13,678 nucleotides of DNA from Nitratidesulfovibrio sp044433065. Its GTDB lineage: Bacteria > Desulfobacterota > Desulfovibrionia > Desulfovibrionales > Desulfovibrionaceae. A program made the position numbers and the translations under genes. The DNA lies in the NCBI GenBank assembly GCA_044433065.1, contig JAWXUA010000070.1:1-13678 (forward strand). The letters are read 5' to 3'. A model generated the notes under the pieces. It saw nothing but the letters and a program-made list of their open reading frames with translations. It had not been told where the DNA came from and searched no databases. Below are positions 1 through 6,970 of the stretch, piece after piece (within the stretch, counting starts at the first letter, position 1; every line of letters starts with the position of its first letter).

Positions 1-314
1 GCCAAACTCATGAGCTGACGTGCGCGGCCAATCATGAGAATTTTACAATCCACGCAAGGATTGAGCACCTTACCAAAGCCATATTTTGGGCGACGCGCGA
101 GCAAGTCCGCAAAGTCATCGCTCATATCAACAGCCTCAATATCAAGGCCATAGATGCTGCGCCAATGTTTTACAAGGCGTGGTTTACCAAAAAAAGGCGT
201 GACAAAGTGCAAACACTTGACCCGAAGGCCTTGTTCCATAATAAGCTTTGCCGCTAATATACTATCTAAGCCGCCCGAAAAAAGGGCCACGGCATCGTAA
301 CGTTTATTTTCCAT
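1..314 (-). CDS. PP-loop ATPase, MnmA-like tRNA thiolation protein (N-terminal part, runs off the window)
   Basis: Reading the minus strand from the ATG at 314-312 gives 104 complete codons open to the window edge. Residues 13-18 are SGGLDS, the PP-loop that binds ATP in the N-type pyrophosphatase family. Residues 85-90 are NPCVDC, which matches the NPCxxC catalytic-cysteine motif of MnmA-type tRNA 2-thiouridylases. In that family, ATP adenylates uridine and the cysteine relays sulfur. The spacing (PP-loop near the start, NPCxxC about 70 residues later) is like MnmA but shorter, so this may be a diverged paralogue rather than canonical MnmA. The upstream sequence has only a weak ribosome site (GTGGAT). 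The gene is divergent from recA and shares the 174-bp gap 315-488 with it. The C-terminal part lies outside the window, so extra domains cannot be judged. The fold is well supported; the exact RNA substrate is inference. Confidence 0.8.
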   Translation of the reverse strand, partial: MENKRYDAVALFSGGLDSILAAKLIMEQGLRVKCLHFVTPFFGKPRLVKHWRSIYGLDIEAVDMSDDFADLLARRPKYGFGKVLNPCVDCKILMIGRARQLMSL

Positions 315-393
315 GTATCCACACTACGCCTTAGCTTGAAATCTGGCAAGTAAAATAAGTTGCAATTTATTTACAAAAACAGCCCTCAAGGTA

Positions 394-422
394 TTGCCCC
401 TTGAATTGGCTTCTGTTATATG
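394..422 (+). promoter_or_regulatory. Candidate recA promoter
   Basis: TTGCCC (394-399) and TATATG (417-422) are separated by 17 nt, and TGT directly precedes the second hexamer, giving an extended -10. Transcription would start near 429, leaving a leader of about 60 nt. The -10 overlaps CTGTTATATGTAAC (413-426), which has one half (CTGT) of a CTGT-N8-ACAG LexA-type box, but the second half is not conserved. SOS control is therefore only a possibility. This was read by eye, and neither hexamer is close to consensus. Confidence 0.3.
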
Positions 423-488
423 TAACTCAACAAAACGATGCAAGCTCATAGCAATATTTTTCATACATAACCTTTGGAGATAGACACC

Positions 489-1559
489 ATGGCAAGAAAA
501 CCAAGCCTTAGCCCAGAAGAAATGCGCCGCGAGGCCCTGCAAACCGCCCTCAGCACCATCGAGCGCAAATATGGCGCAGGCTCGGTCATGAAGCTTTCTG
601 ACGAAGCCCATGTAGCCATTCCTATCATTCCAACGGGCTCCATTTCCCTTGACCTTGCTCTCGGCATTGGCGGTATCCCTCGTGGACGTGTTACCGAAGT
701 CTATGGCCCTGAATCATCAGGTAAAACAACGCTCACCTTGCATATCATTGCAGAAGCACAACGCCTTGGTGGCACTGCTGCTTTCATCGACGCAGAACAC
801 GCTCTTGACGTGAACTATGCTCGCCGACTTGGTGTTAACACTGAGGATTTGCTCATATCTCAGCCTGACTATGGTGAGCAAGCCCTTGACATTGCAGACA
901 TGCTTGTACGTTCTGCCGCTGTTGACCTTGTGGTTATTGACTCTGTTGCCGCTCTCATTCCACAGAATGAACTTGAAGGCAATATGGGCGACACCCAAGT
1001 TGGTACGCAAGCACGCCTCATGTCTCACGCTCTTCGGAAACTCACGGGTACTATCCATAAATCACGCACGTCCGTTATCTTCATTAACCAAATTCGTATG
1101 AAGATTGGCACCATGGGCTACGGTAATCCTGAAACCACTACTGGTGGTAATGCGCTGAAGTTCTACAGCTCCGTGCGTATGGACATCCGTCGTATCCAAA
1201 GCCTCAAGGACAAAGAAGAAGTCTATGGCTCCCGTACCCGCGTCAAAGTTGTTAAAAACAAAGTTGCGCCGCCTTTCCGTGAAGCACAATTCGACATTCT
1301 TTATGGTACCGGTATTTCCCGTACTGGCGAAATCATCGACCTTGGTTCCGATGCTGGTATTATCGACAAGAGCGGCTCTTGGTTCGCCTTTGGCTCTGAG
1401 CGTCTTGGCCAAGGCAAAGAAAATGTTCGCCAGATGCTCGAAGAAAATCTCCCTCTGCGCCAAACCATTGAGGATAAGCTCCTTGAGCACCTCGGTATGA
1501 ACGGCGGCAAGACCACGCAGCCCGAAGATATGGATCCCATCGAGGACGATGAGGATTAG
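489..1559 (+). CDS. recA: Recombinase RecA
   Basis: RecA is the 356-residue DNA-dependent ATPase that forms filaments on single-stranded DNA, drives homologous recombination and triggers LexA self-cleavage. Landmarks: Walker A GPESSGKT at residues 73-80 (K79, T80), the catalytic glutamate E103 in IDAEHALD, Walker B ending at D151 (LVVIDS), loop L1 near 159-172, loop L2 near 200-226 (NQIRMKIGTMGYGNPETTTG), and an acidic C-terminal tail (EDMDPIEDDED) as in other RecA proteins. Length and order are normal. The ATG at 489 is chosen because GGAGA (476-480) lies 8 nt upstream. An in-frame TTG at 474 would overlap this ribosome site and adds only five residues. No recX follows; a hairpin closes the gene 11 nt after the stop. 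Transcription is probably monocistronic. Confidence 0.98.
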   Translation: MARKPSLSPEEMRREALQTALSTIERKYGAGSVMKLSDEAHVAIPIIPTGSISLDLALGIGGIPRGRVTEVYGPESSGKTTLTLHIIAEAQRLGGTAAFIDAEHALDVNYARRLGVNTEDLLISQPDYGEQALDIADMLVRSAAVDLVVIDSVAALIPQNELEGNMGDTQVGTQARLMSHALRKLTGTIHKSRTSVIFINQIRMKIGTMGYGNPETTTGGNALKFYSSVRMDIRRIQSLKDKEEVYGSRTRVKVVKNKVAPPFREAQFDILYGTGISRTGEIIDLGSDAGIIDKSGSWFAFGSERLGQGKENVRQMLEENLPLRQTIEDKLLEHLGMNGGKTTQPEDMDPIEDDED

Positions 1560-1570
1560 TTTTTGAAGTA

Positions 1571-1618
1571 ACTTGGGGAAGGGGAAAACCTTTTTAAAGG
1601 TTATCCCCTTCCCCAAGT
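1571..1618 (+). terminator. Long hairpin after recA (probable terminator without a U-run)
   Basis: A perfect 14-bp stem joins ACTTGGGGAAGGGG (1571-1584) to its complement at 1605-1618. Above an imperfect two-base step, AACCTTT pairs with AAAGGTT around a TT loop, so nearly the whole 48 nt is paired. It begins 11 nt after the recA stop. The bases after it are A-rich (AAAAATAAAC), not T-rich, so it is not a canonical intrinsic terminator for recA. It may act as a 3'-end stabiliser, a Rho-assisted stop, or one member of a dispersed hairpin family. Confidence 0.6.
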
Positions 1619-1629
1619 AAAAATAAACA

Positions 1630-1754
1630 AAATTGTTCAAAATCTGCCATCTTCCTGCGCTTTAGGCCTGTGAACCCTTTGCAAGTCGTGCAAGCTTGTG
1701 TCATAGTGTATGAACAATTTTGGAAAGTAGGCCATTTTACGCTATGAACGTTTA
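1630..1754 (+). repeat. Four copies of TGAACNNTT in the aconitase leader
   Basis: The word TGAACNNTT occurs at 1671-1679, 1711-1719 and 1745-1753 on the plus strand, and inverted at 1631-1639 (TGAACAATT on the minus strand). The inverted copy and the 1711 copy belong to a longer perfect 12-bp inverted repeat, CAAAATTGTTCA (1628-1639) and TGAACAATTTTG (1711-1722). One copy overlaps the likely -35, one lies just past the likely -10, and one sits immediately before the ribosome site. This is the arrangement of a multi-site operator, but the binding factor is unknown. Confidence 0.45.
1679..1707 (+). promoter_or_regulatory. Candidate promoter of the aconitase-ppiD operon
   Basis: TTGCAA (1679-1684) and CATAGT (1702-1707) are 17 nt apart, with TGT just before the -10 giving an extended -10 element. 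The start would be near 1714 and the leader about 55 nt. The same hexamer pair (TTGCA-N17-CATAGT, last -35 base A here and G there) occurs upstream of the BMP operon, which raises confidence somewhat. It is a by-eye call without experimental support. Confidence 0.4.
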
Positions 1755-1768
1755 TAAGGAAGAAAACT

Positions 1769-3739
1769 ATGTCTCTCAATCTTACTCGTAAAATTATTGC
1801 GGCACACATGTTTAATGCAGATGGTACGCTTGGAAATGTTGCCATCGATAGCGTGCCTGCCGGTACTGAAATTGGCCTGCGCATTGACCAAACCCTGACT
1901 CAGGATGCTACGGGTACCATGGCGTATTTGCAGTTTGAGGCTATGGGCGTTGATAAGGTTAAAACAGACCTTTCTGTGAGCTATGTTGACCACAATACTC
2001 TGCAAATGGGCTTCCGTAATCCAGACGACCACCGCTTTTTGCGCACTGTAGCAGAACGTCATGGTGTGGTGTTTTCTCCTGCTGGTACAGGTATTTGCCA
2101 CCAATTGCATCTTGAAAATTTCGCCAAACCTGGGGTGACCTTGGTTGGCTCTGATAGCCATACCCCAACTGCTGGCGGTATCGGTGCTTTGGCTATGGGT
2201 GCTGGCGGTTTGTCCGTAGCCTTGTCCATGGCTGGTGAAGCATACACCATTAGCATGCCAAAGGTTGTGAATGTACACCTGACGGGCAAGCTCACTGGCT
2301 GGGCTTCTGCTAAGGATGTTATTTTGCACTTGCTTGGTCTTTTGTCTGTGAAGGGCGGCGTGGGCCGTGTCTTTGAATATACGGGCGAAGGCGTTGCTAG
2401 CTTGACCGTGCCTGATCGCGCAACCATCACTAATATGGGTGCTGAGCTTGGCGCGACTACGTCCATCTTCCCAAGTGATGAATGCACCCGTGCCTTCCTT
2501 GCTTCCATGGGCCGTGAAGGCGATTGGCAGGAAATGAAGGCCGATGACGGCGCAAGCTATGATGAAGAAGTTGTCATTGATTTGTCGAGCCTTGAGCCGC
2601 TTGTGGCGCAGCCACACATGCCTGACCAAGTTGTGACCGTAAAATCTTTGGCTGGCCTTAAGGTTGACCAAGTTGCCATTGGTTCCTGCACCAACTCTTC
2701 GTACGCAGACTTAAAGGCTGTGGTTGCTACTGTGACGGGTAAGCGCGTTGCACCAAGCACGGACACCATGATTTCCCCCGGTTCCAAGCAAGTTTTGCGC
2801 ATGCTCGCTTCTGATGGTGCCATTGAGCCTTTGCTCGACGCTGGCATCCGTTTGCTTGAGTGTAGCTGTGGTCCTTGCATTGGTATGGGCGGATCTCCTG
2901 TATCTGCAGGTGTTTCAGCACGTACCTTCAACCGCAACTTTGAAGGCCGTAGTGGCACGCGCGACGCTGGTGTATATCTTGTAAGCCCAGTGACTGCGGC
3001 GCAACTTGCTTTGGCCGGTGAATTTACGGACCCTGCTACGTGGGGTGAGGCTCCAGAAGTTGCAGAACTTCCTGCTCTTGCACCATCCATCCGCCACTTA
3101 TTTATTGATCCACCAGCTGATGGTTCTGATGTGGAAGTTTTGCGTGGACCAAATATTGTTCCATTGGAAAACTTTACGGCATTGCCTGAAAGCATTCAGG
3201 CTGAGATTGTCATCAAGCTTGAAGACAATATTACAACAGACCACATCATGCCTGCAGGCGCTGCTATTACGTCCTTGCGTTCTAATATTCCTGCCATTTC
3301 GCGTCACGTTTTCGAGCGTGTGGATGCGGAATTTGTGAACCGTGCTGATGCTACACGCGCTAAGAATGTGGGTGGTATTATTGTGGCTGGCGATAACTAT
3401 GGCCAAGGCTCAAGCCGTGAACATGCGGCCCTTGCACCACGCCATCTTGGCATTTGTGCTGTGCTTACACGCTCCCTTGCACGTATTCACCGTGCCAATC
3501 TCGTGAATTTTGGCATTTTACCCTTGTTTTTTGAAGACAAAGCAGATTATGACAAGGTCGCGCAGGGTGGAGCTGTGACTATTCCAGTGGTGGACCTTAC
3601 TGCTGGTGGCGTTATCAATCTTGACGTAGAAGGCGTGGGCCTTGTCGCAGTGCGTAACGATTTGACGAATAACGAATTAGAGATTATCCGTGCTGGTGGC
3701 CTGCTTAATCAGGTCCGCAATGCCAGAGCGCAGGGGTAA
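1769..3739 (+). CDS. Aconitate hydratase, short bacterial type
   Basis: This 656-residue protein belongs to the aconitase / isopropylmalate isomerase superfamily and should interconvert citrate and isocitrate with a [4Fe-4S] cluster in the cytoplasm. Cluster ligands are visible as C307 in GSCTNSS, and C367 and C370 in CSCGPC; the 60-residue step from C307 to C367 is as expected. The C-terminal swivel domain carries GSSREHAAL (G547 onward), with the substrate-binding SSR triplet. Large and small domains are fused in aconitase order. The length fits the compact ~650-residue bacterial form rather than the ~890-residue AcnA/IRP or the AcnB type. Homoaconitase or another dehydratase activity cannot be excluded by eye. 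The start is supported by AAGGAAG (1756-1762), 6 nt before the ATG. The next gene follows after 21 nt, so the two are probably co-transcribed. The leader has repeated TGAACNNTT sites. Confidence 0.93.
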   Translation: MSLNLTRKIIAAHMFNADGTLGNVAIDSVPAGTEIGLRIDQTLTQDATGTMAYLQFEAMGVDKVKTDLSVSYVDHNTLQMGFRNPDDHRFLRTVAERHGVVFSPAGTGICHQLHLENFAKPGVTLVGSDSHTPTAGGIGALAMGAGGLSVALSMAGEAYTISMPKVVNVHLTGKLTGWASAKDVILHLLGLLSVKGGVGRVFEYTGEGVASLTVPDRATITNMGAELGATTSIFPSDECTRAFLASMGREGDWQEMKADDGASYDEEVVIDLSSLEPLVAQPHMPDQVVTVKSLAGLKVDQVAIGSCTNSSYADLKAVVATVTGKRVAPSTDTMISPGSKQVLRMLASDGAIEPLLDAGIRLLECSCGPCIGMGGSPVSAGVSARTFNRNFEGRSGTRDAGVYLVSPVTAAQLALAGEFTDPATWGEAPEVAELPALAPSIRHLFIDPPADGSDVEVLRGPNIVPLENFTALPESIQAEIVIKLEDNITTDHIMPAGAAITSLRSNIPAISRHVFERVDAEFVNRADATRAKNVGGIIVAGDNYGQGSSREHAALAPRHLGICAVLTRSLARIHRANLVNFGILPLFFEDKADYDKVAQGGAVTIPVVDLTAGGVINLDVEGVGLVAVRNDLTNNELEIIRAGGLLNQVRNARAQG

Positions 3740-3760
3740 TGCGTTCTTTGAGGAGATTAT

Positions 3761-5662
3761 ATGCTTGATAGTATCCGCTCCCAAGGTCAGTCTTGGGGAG
3801 CTAAAATTGCCTTCTCCCTGATTATTATTGTTTTTGTATTCTGGGGAGTTGGCTCCATGCAAGAAGGCCCTTCGGCCGTTGTGGTTTCTGTCAATGAGGA
3901 ACCCATTCTTGTGCGTAACTTTGCTATGGAGTATGAGCGTCAGCTTGACTCTATTCGCAAGCGTTTTCCTGATATGACGCTTGAAAGCGACCAACTTGCG
4001 GCTGTGAAACAACAAGTTTTGCAGCAAATGGTGGCCCGTCTTTTGGTGGCTCAAGAGGCTAAAAGCCTTGGTATTACCGTATCTGGTGCTGAATTGCGCC
4101 AAGCCATTGCACAAATTCCTGTGTTCCATAACGAAGCAGGGCAGTTTGATGGTGAGGTGTATAAAAACGTTTTGGCAAACCAGCGCAATACCCCAGGTCG
4201 TTTTGAAGAAGGCGTTCGTGGTGATTTGCTTGACCAAAAGATGCGTACTCTTGTGCAAGCAGGTGCCATGGTCACTGAAGCAGAAGCACGCGATATGTTT
4301 AACTTTGCCCAAGAGCGTCGCAGTGCTGAATACATCAAGTTCGCTGCAGCAGACTATCTTGCCAAAGCAAATGTGACCGACGAAGCTTTGCAAGCATGGT
4401 ACGATGCCCATAAGGCAGAATACACTGTGCCGCAAAAGCTTGATTTGGAATACATGGCTATTACGCCTTCAAGCATTGCTAAAAGCAGTGTTGTAGATGA
4501 TGCCGCCATTGCTGCGTACTATGCTGAGCATAGTGACGAGTATATGGTACCTGAGCGCATGCGTGCACGTCACATCTTGATTTTGGCCGATGACGATGCT
4601 TCTGATCCAAACTTTGCAGAGCAAGACGCCAAGGCCATGTCTGAGATTGAAACCGTTGTAGCTGGCCTTGATGCAGGTGTGAACTTTGCTGAAATGGCTG
4701 CCAAATATTCTCAAGACAGCAGTGCCCTGAATGGTGGTGAGCTTGGGTGGTTTGGTCGTGGCATGATGGTTCCCAGCTTTGAAGAAGCAGCTTTTGCTTT
4801 GAAGGTTGGGGAAGTATCTGCTCCTGTGCGCACTCAGTTTGGCTATCATATTATTAAAGCTGAAGAATATGAACCAGCTCATGCGAAGCCTGTGGAAGAA
4901 GTTCGCGATATCATCGCTGAAATTCTGGCACAAGATTTGGCTGTGGACCTGTTGCCAGACATGCTTGATAAGGCTGTTGATTTGGCAAGCACAGGCAAGA
5001 GCCTTGATGGCATCGCATCTGAATTGGGCCTTGATTTCATGAAGCTTGAAGGCATGGATGCCCAAGGCTTGATGACTATGCTGACGCTCAAAGAAGACAG
5101 CGTGAAGACCTTGATGACCTCGCCTGTGGACTTTGTCATTGACACTCCAATGGAAGTTGCTGACGGCTATGTACTTGCTAAGGTTTTGAAATCTGAAGCA
5201 GAACATGTTCCAGCTTTCGATCTTGTGCGCGAGAACGTTACGCATGCGGTCACTGAAGCTGAAGCTTTCAAGCTTGCTGAAGCCGACGCTAAGGCCGCTT
5301 TGGTAGCTTTGCAGGGTTCTGAGACCTTGCCAGAAGAATGGAAGAGCAAAATTCAGGGCACGGACTATTTTGGCCGTGATGGCAGCATTACTGGTCTTGA
5401 CCAGAAAGACGCCATTGCCTTTAAGTTGTTCGAAGTTTCTAAGGGCGTTTGGCTTGATGAACCGCAAATGGTGGCTGATGGCGTTGTTGTTGCTCGTGTG
5501 CAAGACATTGCGAGCCCCAACGACGATGCATGGAAGCAGGTCGAAAGCATGGTGAAAGACGCTGTGCTTAATGCCAAGCGTGAAGCCATGTACCGTGCTT
5601 TCTTGGAAGACCTCAACGCAAAAGCTGTTATTGAGCTTGAAAACGCTGCAGTCCTCCAATAA
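3761..5662 (+). CDS. ppiD: PpiD/SurA-type membrane-anchored peptidyl-prolyl isomerase chaperone
   Basis: The 633-residue protein has a short cytoplasmic start, one hydrophobic anchor at about residues 16-33 (IAFSLIIIVFVFWGVGSM), then a long periplasmic part: a SurA-like N-terminal chaperone region (about 36-200), a linker, and a parvulin domain at about 268-369. The parvulin core retains H271 (RARHIL), GGELGWFGRG and H363 (GYHII). A helical C-terminal chaperone region follows. Length and order match PpiD (E. coli PpiD is 623 residues), which sits at the Sec translocon and helps exported proteins fold. Whether the isomerase is active is not known; the E. coli domain is reported as nearly inactive. 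AGGAG (3751-3755) precedes the ATG by 5 nt. It lies 21 nt after the aconitase gene with no terminator between, and ends at a strong terminator, forming a two-gene unit. Confidence 0.9.
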   Translation: MLDSIRSQGQSWGAKIAFSLIIIVFVFWGVGSMQEGPSAVVVSVNEEPILVRNFAMEYERQLDSIRKRFPDMTLESDQLAAVKQQVLQQMVARLLVAQEAKSLGITVSGAELRQAIAQIPVFHNEAGQFDGEVYKNVLANQRNTPGRFEEGVRGDLLDQKMRTLVQAGAMVTEAEARDMFNFAQERRSAEYIKFAAADYLAKANVTDEALQAWYDAHKAEYTVPQKLDLEYMAITPSSIAKSSVVDDAAIAAYYAEHSDEYMVPERMRARHILILADDDASDPNFAEQDAKAMSEIETVVAGLDAGVNFAEMAAKYSQDSSALNGGELGWFGRGMMVPSFEEAAFALKVGEVSAPVRTQFGYHIIKAEEYEPAHAKPVEEVRDIIAEILAQDLAVDLLPDMLDKAVDLASTGKSLDGIASELGLDFMKLEGMDAQGLMTMLTLKEDSVKTLMTSPVDFVIDTPMEVADGYVLAKVLKSEAEHVPAFDLVRENVTHAVTEAEAFKLAEADAKAALVALQGSETLPEEWKSKIQGTDYFGRDGSITGLDQKDAIAFKLFEVSKGVWLDEPQMVADGVVVARVQDIASPNDDAWKQVESMVKDAVLNAKREAMYRAFLEDLNAKAVIELENAAVLQ

Positions 5663-5681
5663 GAAATCAGTTATATGATAC

Positions 5682-5720
5682 AAGGGAGTTTGCTTTTGGG
5701 CAGACTCCCTTTTTTATTTT
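5682..5720 (+). terminator. Intrinsic terminator of the aconitase-ppiD operon
   Basis: AAGGGAGT (5682-5689) pairs with ACTCCCTT (5704-5711). The stem continues through one wobble pair and TGC/GCA to a six-base loop (5694-5699). The descending arm runs into TTTTTTATTTT (5710-5720). It starts 19 nt after the ppiD stop and meets every criterion of a Rho-independent terminator. Confidence 0.9.
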
Positions 5721-5742
5721 CGTAGTACTGTTTAGAACTACG
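5721..5742. promoter_or_regulatory. Dyad-symmetric site upstream of the BMP promoter
   Basis: CGTAGT (5721-5726) and ACTACG (5737-5742) are perfect inverted arms, with a further CT/AG pair inside. The centre lies about 57 bp before the predicted transcription start near 5789, a usual place for an activator site. It could also be a small hairpin of no function. No regulator gene is in the window. Confidence 0.3.
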
Positions 5743-5753
5743 CGCTTTCATGC

Positions 5754-5782
5754 TTGCAGGTTTTTAGAAGGTGAGGCATAGT
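5754..5782 (+). promoter_or_regulatory. Candidate promoter of the BMP transporter operon
   Basis: TTGCAG (5754-5759) and CATAGT (5777-5782) lie 17 nt apart, nearly the same element as upstream of the aconitase gene. It lies downstream of the ppiD terminator and predicts a leader of about 76 nt. The match to the sigma-70 consensus is modest. Confidence 0.35.
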
Positions 5783-5829
5783 AGCTGAATTATTTTTTTA
5801 CGATTATGCCGCGTAAGCGGTGTTTTTAT
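5775..5829 (+). promoter_or_regulatory. Leader with mutually exclusive hairpins ahead of the BMP gene
   Basis: GGCATA (5775-5780) can pair with TATGCC (5805-5810). TTACG (5798-5802) can pair with CGTAA (5812-5816). CCGC-GTAA-GCGG (5809-5820) forms a compact four-pair stem with a GTAA tetraloop followed by TGTTTTTATC. These pairings share bases, so they cannot all form together, as in attenuators and riboswitches. If transcription starts near 5789 only the last two are in the RNA. No known purine-riboswitch core was recognised. Confidence 0.25.
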
Positions 5830-5864
5830 CAAACTTTAGTCATGAACGTTTTACGGGAGATGTC

Positions 5865-6947
5865 ATGCGTAAACTTCTTTCAGTTGTCCTCACTGCCATG
5901 TTGGCTGTTACTATGTCAGCTCCAAAAGCCGATGCTGTAGAAGCGCGCGGCGACAAAGAGCTCAAAATTGGCTTTGTCTACGTTTCTCCTGCCAGTGAAG
6001 CTGGTTGGTCATACAGCCATGAACTTGGCCGCCGTATTTTGCAAGAAGCTGGCAATGTGAATACGTCCTTTGTAGAATCTGTGGCAGATGGTGCGGACTC
6101 TGAGCGCGTTATTTTGAACATGGCACGCAAGGGCTTTGATATCATTTTTGCGACCAGCTTTGGCTACATGGATCCAACCATGAAGATTGCAAAGCAATTC
6201 CCTGATACTGCCTTCATGCATGCATCTGGCTATAAGTCTTCTGAAAATATGAAGAATTACTTTGGCCGTATTTACCAAGCTCGTTACCTTACAGGTATTA
6301 TTGCTGGTTCCATGACCAAGAGCAATGTCATTGGTTACGTTGCAGCATTCCCAATTCCAGAAGTTATCCGTGGCATCAATGCCTTCACTCTTGGTGTACA
6401 ATCTGTAAATCCAGAAGCCGAAGTCCGCGTTGTTTGGACTAAGACTTGGTATGACCCAGCAACCGAAAAAGAAGCTGGCAAAAGCTTGCTCGACATCGGT
6501 GCTGACATTATCACTCAACACCAAGACTCTCCTGGCCCACAAGAAGCTGCTGCTGAAGGTGGCGTTTACTCCATCGGCTACCATACCGACATGACCCCAT
6601 TTGCACCAAAGTCCCACTTGACCGCTGCTGTATGGAACTGGGCTGACTACTACAAAGAAGTCGTCAAAGCTGTTCGCGACGGTTCTTGGACTGGCGGTAG
6701 CGACTGGCTTGGCCTTGAAACTGGCGTCGTAGGTCTTGCTCCTTATGGCGACATGGTTCCACAAGACGTACGCGATGCTGTTGAAGCTGCTAAAGCAGAA
6801 ATCATTGCGGGTAATAATGGCATCTTTGTTGGTCCTTTGAAAGACCAAAGCGGTGCCGTGCGCGTTGCTGAAGGCGTCACGCTTTCAGATGCAGAAATGC
6901 TCAGCATGATGTGGTTTGTTGACGGCGTCATTGGTACCACAGAATAG
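5865..6947 (+). CDS. BMP-family periplasmic substrate-binding protein (purine nucleoside type) of an ABC importer
   Basis: The 360-residue protein starts with a signal peptide: MRK, a hydrophobic stretch (residues 4-19), and an AxA site ending at A24 (KADA). There is no lipobox cysteine, so it is a soluble periplasmic protein, unlike the BMP lipoproteins of spirochaetes and Firmicutes. The mature part begins KIGFVYVSPASEAGWSYSHE and continues with the periplasmic-binding fold of the BMP/PnrA family (ADGADSERVI, FDIIFATSFGYMD, YQARYLTGIIAGSMTKS). Characterised relatives bind purine nucleosides, so nucleoside uptake is the likely role; the ligand itself is inferred. The ATG at 5865 is chosen because GGGAG (5855-5859) is 5 nt upstream and the signal peptide starts there. 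A GTG at 5820 would place 15 residues before it. The first permease gene follows after 23 nt. Confidence 0.9.
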   Translation: MRKLLSVVLTAMLAVTMSAPKADAVEARGDKELKIGFVYVSPASEAGWSYSHELGRRILQEAGNVNTSFVESVADGADSERVILNMARKGFDIIFATSFGYMDPTMKIAKQFPDTAFMHASGYKSSENMKNYFGRIYQARYLTGIIAGSMTKSNVIGYVAAFPIPEVIRGINAFTLGVQSVNPEAEVRVVWTKTWYDPATEKEAGKSLLDIGADIITQHQDSPGPQEAAAEGGVYSIGYHTDMTPFAPKSHLTAAVWNWADYYKEVVKAVRDGSWTGGSDWLGLETGVVGLAPYGDMVPQDVRDAVEAAKAEIIAGNNGIFVGPLKDQSGAVRVAEGVTLSDAEMLSMMWFVDGVIGTTE

Positions 6948-6970
6948 ATTTTAGCCTTGGAGCCGAACTC

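Noticed and set aside
413..430. LexA/SOS box before recA
   Set aside because: CTGTTATATGTAACTC has one CTGT half only and lacks the ACAG half. It is mentioned as a possibility but is not strong enough to annotate.
474..488. TTG at 474 as the recA start
   Set aside because: The TTG overlaps the ribosome site that serves the ATG at 489, and RecA proteins normally begin close to that ATG.
4469..5683. 404-codon minus-strand frame opposite ppiD
   Set aside because: It is a shadow of the ppiD codon bias; the translation has no recognisable domain and runs through the ppiD terminator region.
5820..5864. GTG at 5820 as the BMP protein start
   Set aside because: It would put 15 polar residues before a good signal peptide and lies in the predicted structured leader. 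GGGAG is well placed for the ATG at 5865.
5663..5864. Known purine riboswitch upstream of the BMP gene
   Set aside because: The conserved purine-aptamer core was looked for and is not present; other familiar riboswitch cores were not recognised either.
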